This document shows, in pieces, positions 60,816 through 64,000 of a stretch of 64,000 nt of DNA. The stretch comes from CAZCQG01 sp964500775. GTDB lineage: Bacteria; Campylobacterota; Campylobacteria; Campylobacterales; CAZCQG01. The notes under the pieces were generated by a model that saw nothing but the letters and a program-made list of their open reading frames with translations, did no database searches and was not told the DNA's origin. The DNA lies in contig CAZCQG010000004.1 of the NCBI GenBank assembly GCA_964500775.1, forward strand, positions 21,798-85,797, read 5' to 3'. Made by a program: the position numbers and the translations under genes. Within the stretch, counting starts at the first letter, position 1, and each line of letters starts with the position of its first letter.

Positions 60816-61925
60816 TTGTTCGGTATAGATAGGCGGATTCTAACACATTTTGATTTCTTTATACTTGTGCTTATCTTGCCCGTTGTGCTCACTTCCGCAT
60901 TTTTGATCGGAGAGATAAACGAAACACTCTCCAATAAGCAATTGATCTACTTTAGTGTCGGTATCATCGCATTTTTGATTTTTTTCATTATACCGATTCG
61001 CAAAGTGATTTGGTTTATCCCTATCGTCTATTGGGTCAATATCGCCCTTTTGATCGCCGTCGATCTTTTTGGGGTATCAAAGCTCGGTGCACAGAGGTGG
61101 CTTGAGATTCCTTTTATCAATTTTACCATTCAGCCCTCCGAGATTATTAAGCCCGCTTTTGTTTTGATGATAGCTTTTCTCATCTCGCAAAATCCCCCTC
61201 CAAGGGGCGGATATGGTGTAAAAGATTTTTTAAAATTAAGTTTTTATATCCTCCTCCCGTTTGTCCTCATACTCAAAGAGCCCGATCTCGGGACGGCGAT
61301 GATATTCCTTATCATCGGATTTGGTCTTCTTTTTGTCATCGGAGTAAATCCTAAGATTTGGATCTCGCTCATAGCCGCCGTCGCTATAGCCGCTCCGTTT
61401 TTGTACGGTTCGCTGCACGACTACCAAAAGAAAAGAATCCACGACTTCTTAAGCGAAAAACCGAGTTATCACGTCAAACAATCCATTATCGCGATAGGTT
61501 CGGGTGGACTCTACGGCAAAGACAAAGACGAGGCGACACAGGCGCAACTGAAATTTTTACCCATAGCTACGAGTGATTTTATTTTCGCCTATTTTGTCGA
61601 GCGATTCGGCTTTTGGGGAGCGTTTGTCCTTATTACGGTATATGCGCTAATGATTATCCATTTGATAAGTTTGGGCATAGGGGCGGGGAACGATTATCTC
61701 CTCAAAGTGAGTGCCTATTTAATATCGTTCATGATCTTTATCTATATGGCGGTAAATATCGCTATGACGCTCGGTCTAGCCCCCGTCGTCGGCTTGCCGC
61801 TACCGATGTTTAGCTACGGCGGGAGCAGTTTTGTAAATTTTATGATTCTCTTTGGGATTTTAGAAAATTTGCTTGCTTTTCGGTTTAATTTTATGTATAA
61901 TTCCAGTCCTTTTATCAAGACCTGA
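60816..61925 (+). CDS. rodA: Rod-shape SEDS peptidoglycan polymerase RodA
   Basis: 369 residues with about ten membrane helices. SEDS proteins polymerise glycan strands; RodA acts in the lateral wall with MreB. Conserved: FGVSKLGAQRWLEIPFINF, QPSEIIKP, LKEPDLGTAMIFL, and the C-terminal PLPMFSYGGSSFVNFMI. The start is TTG at 60816 with AAAGGGC upstream. The tRNA promoter lies inside its last 60 nt. Confidence 0.93.
   Translation: MFGIDRRILTHFDFFILVLILPVVLTSAFLIGEINETLSNKQLIYFSVGIIAFLIFFIIPIRKVIWFIPIVYWVNIALLIAVDLFGVSKLGAQRWLEIPFINFTIQPSEIIKPAFVLMIAFLISQNPPPRGGYGVKDFLKLSFYILLPFVLILKEPDLGTAMIFLIIGFGLLFVIGVNPKIWISLIAAVAIAAPFLYGSLHDYQKKRIHDFLSEKPSYHVKQSIIAIGSGGLYGKDKDEATQAQLKFLPIATSDFIFAYFVERFGFWGAFVLITVYALMIIHLISLGIGAGNDYLLKVSAYLISFMIFIYMAVNIAMTLGLAPVVGLPLPMFSYGGSSFVNFMILFGILENLLAFRFNFMYNSSPFIKT
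61873..61901 (+). promoter_or_regulatory. Sigma-70 promoter of the CAT tRNA, inside the rodA 3' end
   Basis: TTGCTT (61873-61878) and a perfect TATAAT (61896-61901) are 17 bp apart. Initiation would be near 61908, 37 nt before the mature tRNA. Confidence 0.7.
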
Positions 61926-61944
61926 TAATAAACTTAAACCAAAA

Positions 61945-62021
61945 GGGCTCTTAGCTCAGGTGGTTAGAGCAATCGGCTCATAACCGATTGGTCGTAGGTT
62001 CGAGTCCTACAGAGCCCACCA
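61945..62021 (+). tRNA. tRNA with CAT anticodon (Ile2 or elongator Met)
   Basis: 77 nt with an encoded CCA; acceptor stem GGGCTCT/AGAGCCC, anticodon stem ATCGG/CCGAT with loop CTCATAA, T arm GTTCGAG. CAT can be elongator Met or, after lysidine modification, Ile for AUA. The TCATAA loop with a following GGTCG variable region resembles bacterial tRNA-Ile2, but I cannot settle it. It is not an initiator, as G1-C72 is paired and the GGG/CCC anticodon stem is absent. Confidence 0.92.
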
Positions 62022-62140
62022 CCCTACTATTTACTTGCTCATTTTATCTAATGCTTATCTTGCTCACACCCCGGTATCACTATCAAACTTCTTGCATTTA
62101 CTCCTAAACACAACAAAAAAATCGTAATAATCAATCTGCA

Positions 62141-62146
62141 ATATAA
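62141..62146 (+). promoter_or_regulatory. -10 element upstream of the PAS kinase gene
   Basis: TATAAT occurs 69 nt before the ATG at 62215 in an AT-rich 193-bp gap after the tRNA. A -35 is not clear, and no tRNA terminator hairpin was seen in the gap. Confidence 0.4.
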
Positions 62147-62214
62147 TTGATATAAGCAACCTTTATGTACAATCTTTTCAAATTCTAAATTTATTCATAA
62201 AGTAAATATAAGAA

Positions 62215-63807
62215 ATGAATCTGTTTCTTCTCATTACTCTTTTTCTCCTAATAACACTTTCCGTACTTGTATATATAAAAGTATTTTCTAAAAATCACAA
62301 AGAGAAAAGTAGCGATTATAAAAGATTTAACAAATGGAGAGATAGGTATTTATCACTCTACGAGAGCGCCCCTATTGGGATTTGCGTACTAAAGAAAAAT
62401 GGTAGCTTGGAAAACGTCAATAAAGCTTTTTGCGAAATATTCGGCTATGAAAAAGAAGAAATCCGTGAAAAAAACTTACCCGCCTTTTTAATGGAAGAAG
62501 ATAGAGTAAAACTACTTTCTATGATACGTTTTACATTGGAAAACGGAGAGACCAAAAAAGGGACTTTCGCATGTTACACAAAAAACGGTTCAAAAATTTT
62601 TGTTGAAATCGTACTAAGCTACAACAAAGATTCCAAAACAGAAACAAAGCTCATCGCCATAGTCGAGGATACCACGCAAAATAAGCTCTCGCAAGATGAA
62701 TTGACGCTGGCTAGAGTATATGAACGGATACTTTTAGATTCCCAGCATAGCCTCATTTTCGTTACCGACGGCATAGAGGTACTCGATGCCAACAGAAGAT
62801 TCTTGGATTTTTTCGGCTATCGGAGTTTGGAAGGATTTTTGTTCGACAACGAAAAAGTATGCAATATATTTAAAAATGTCAACTTTGATTGCGAGGGTGA
62901 CGGAAAGCAATTAGAAAGATTTGTCAATTCGCAAGATAGTCGTATTGAATTCACTTTCGGAAATGAAAAAAAAGTCTTTTTGGTGAATGCGAAAATGTTT
63001 AATCACACCGGCAACGATAGGTATGTGGTCACCCTGACCGACATAACGGAATTGGATCTTTATAGACAAAACCTCGAAAAAACAGTGCAAGAAGAGATAG
63101 CCAAGCGAAAAGAGCACGAAGGAATCTTGGCACAACAACAAAAACTCGCAGCAATAGGGGAGATGATAGGGGCGATCTCACACCAACTCAAACAGCCGCT
63201 TAGCGTAATATCTCTGATTAGTGATGGGTTTGAAGATATGCTTTTGACGAATAATTTTTGCAAAGATGATTTAACTGCTGCCAAAGACAAAATCGATATG
63301 CAAGTTGACTTTATGGCAAAAACGGTCGAAGAGTTTAGAAGCTTTTTCCGTCCCGACAAAATAAAACATACGTTTAATATAAAAAACACCGTAAGCGGAA
63401 TGGTGCTTATATTTGAACCGATGCTAAAAAAGAACTCTATACAGGTAGCGATAGAGGGTGAAGGTTTTGAAATAGTCGGCTTTGAAAACCAAATAAAGCA
63501 GGTGATTCTCAACCTCATAAACAATGCCAAAGATGCTATTTTGTCACACTCCCGACACGATCAAGGGAAAATCTCCATCTTAATAAACAAATCACGTAGG
63601 GAATTGATTTTTGAAGATAACGGCGGCGGGATCAAAGAAGAGGTCATCGAAAAGGTGTTTGAGAAATTTTACACGACCAAGGGCGAGATCGAAGGTACGG
63701 GAATCGGATTGCATATGAGCAAGGTCATCATAGAAGAGAGTTTCGGCGGCACTATCCAAGTAAAAAACGGCGATGCGGGAGCGATTTTCAAAATCGCCTT
63801 CCCGTGA
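62215..63807 (+). CDS. PAS-domain sensor histidine kinase
   Basis: 530 residues. One N-terminal membrane helix (LFLLITLFLLITLSVLVYI), then a PAS domain (SAPIGICVLKKNGSLENVNK, FCEIFGYEKEEI) with a PAC segment, a second PAS-like region, a coiled coil, and an intact kinase: acceptor His in IGAISHQLKQPLSVISLI, N box VILNLINNAKDAIL, G1 DNGGGIKEE and G2 GTGIGLHMSK. No dedicated regulator is adjacent; a chemoreceptor gene follows on the opposite strand. Signal unknown. Confidence 0.92.
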   Translation: MNLFLLITLFLLITLSVLVYIKVFSKNHKEKSSDYKRFNKWRDRYLSLYESAPIGICVLKKNGSLENVNKAFCEIFGYEKEEIREKNLPAFLMEEDRVKLLSMIRFTLENGETKKGTFACYTKNGSKIFVEIVLSYNKDSKTETKLIAIVEDTTQNKLSQDELTLARVYERILLDSQHSLIFVTDGIEVLDANRRFLDFFGYRSLEGFLFDNEKVCNIFKNVNFDCEGDGKQLERFVNSQDSRIEFTFGNEKKVFLVNAKMFNHTGNDRYVVTLTDITELDLYRQNLEKTVQEEIAKRKEHEGILAQQQKLAAIGEMIGAISHQLKQPLSVISLISDGFEDMLLTNNFCKDDLTAAKDKIDMQVDFMAKTVEEFRSFFRPDKIKHTFNIKNTVSGMVLIFEPMLKKNSIQVAIEGEGFEIVGFENQIKQVILNLINNAKDAILSHSRHDQGKISILINKSRRELIFEDNGGGIKEEVIEKVFEKFYTTKGEIEGTGIGLHMSKVIIEESFGGTIQVKNGDAGAIFKIAFP

Positions 63808-63810
63808 TTC

Positions 63811-64000
63811 TTACATTAGCTTTACGCTTTCTCTCTTTTTCAACGGTGCTTTCGTAAGTTTTTTCGGCTCGCTTTTTTGTACCGAATGTATATGTACTTC
63901 TTCTGCTTGATACCCGACGATTCTTCCTATGTCGTGTACCGATTCCATCATCGCCAAAGCCTGCGCATTTAATTGTTCTGCAGCAGCTGCCGCTTCTTCG
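63811..64000 (-). CDS. Methyl-accepting chemotaxis protein, C-terminal end (partial)
   Basis: The last 62 residues of a gene that continues past base 64000. The stretch EEAAAAAEQLNAQALAMMES is the typical end of the receptor signalling helix bundle; a basic tail ending KRESVKLM follows. It faces the kinase gene tail to tail with a 3-bp gap. Ligand domain is outside the window. Confidence 0.85.
   Translation of the reverse strand, partial: EEAAAAAEQLNAQALAMMESVHDIGRIVGYQAEEVHIHSVQKSEPKKLTKAPLKKRESVKLM

Overview
The window is a densely coded chromosomal segment from a motile member of the Campylobacterota (former Epsilonproteobacteria), most like the Sulfuricurvum/Sulfurimonas/Sulfurovum side of the phylum. 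The evidence is the gene content and order: a ccoNOQP operon followed by a DUF4006 gene and a FixH-like gene, a CheV-CheAY-CheW operon, tsaE-lptB-rpoN, lpxA-clpX-mreB, ftsE-ftsX beside an EnvC-like factor, long-form TrmB, QueH, and a stand-alone FlhB-like C-terminal protein. Genus is inference. No plasmid, phage, CRISPR or rRNA locus is visible; the only mobile element is a 266-bp MITE-like repeat.

Layout. 1-3.1 kb: 3' part of a phosphohexomutase gene, a DUF455 ferritin-like gene coupled to an unknown gene, and pyrC. 3.1-7.8 kb (minus strand): the cbb3 oxidase operon ccoN-O-Q-P, then a DUF4006 gene, an unannotated 40-residue membrane protein, a TPM-like membrane protein and a FixH-like protein. 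8-11.4 kb: ileS and a tRNA operon (Lys-Glu-Val-Asp) with a consensus sigma-70 promoter. 11.4-19.1 kb: cinA-like, ppk2, ribE, an flhB-like gene, lptF/G, pth, rplY, tal, serB and a metF-like gene. 19.1-26.3 kb (minus): glmU, thiS, argC, an lpxH-like gene, cheV, cheAY, cheW. 26.4-31.4 kb (plus): motA, motB, fliP, a TrmA-family methyltransferase and dnaX. 31.6-37.4 kb (plus): trpD with an N-terminal extension, tsaE, lptB, rpoN, a degenerate histidine kinase and a response regulator. 37.4-39.4 kb (minus): a coiled-coil protein and a SIMPL-domain protein whose start is out of frame. 39.5-44.1 kb (plus): queH, fabZ, lpxA, clpX, mreB. 44.1-47.6 kb (minus): aminotransferase, UDP-uronate epimerase and nucleotide-sugar dehydrogenase genes, with the MITE next to the first start codon. 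47.9-50.6 kb: a secreted unknown protein, panC, prfB and a 47-residue membrane protein. 50.6-54.7 kb (minus): flaG-fliD-fliS, a FliT-like gene and a DUF2156 gene; a sigma-28 promoter precedes flaG. 54.7-60.8 kb (minus): rluD-like, Fn3 lipoprotein, trmB, ftsE, ftsX and a degenerate LytM factor. 60.8-64 kb: rodA, a CAT-anticodon tRNA, a PAS histidine kinase, and the C-terminus of a chemoreceptor.

How the parts fit: micro-aerobic respiration (cbb3), swimming and chemotaxis (mot, che, fli, rpoN, a chemoreceptor), envelope building (glmU, lpxA, fabZ, lptB, lptF/G, mreB, rodA, ftsEX) and core translation or tRNA modification. Genes are packed with 1-14 nt overlaps, and several use TTG or GTG starts. 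The points most worth following are the predicted small proteins in and near the cco operon, the degenerate kinase/regulator pair after rpoN, the broken start of the SIMPL gene, the TrpD extension, and the MITE that has displaced the promoter of the sugar-nucleotide operon.
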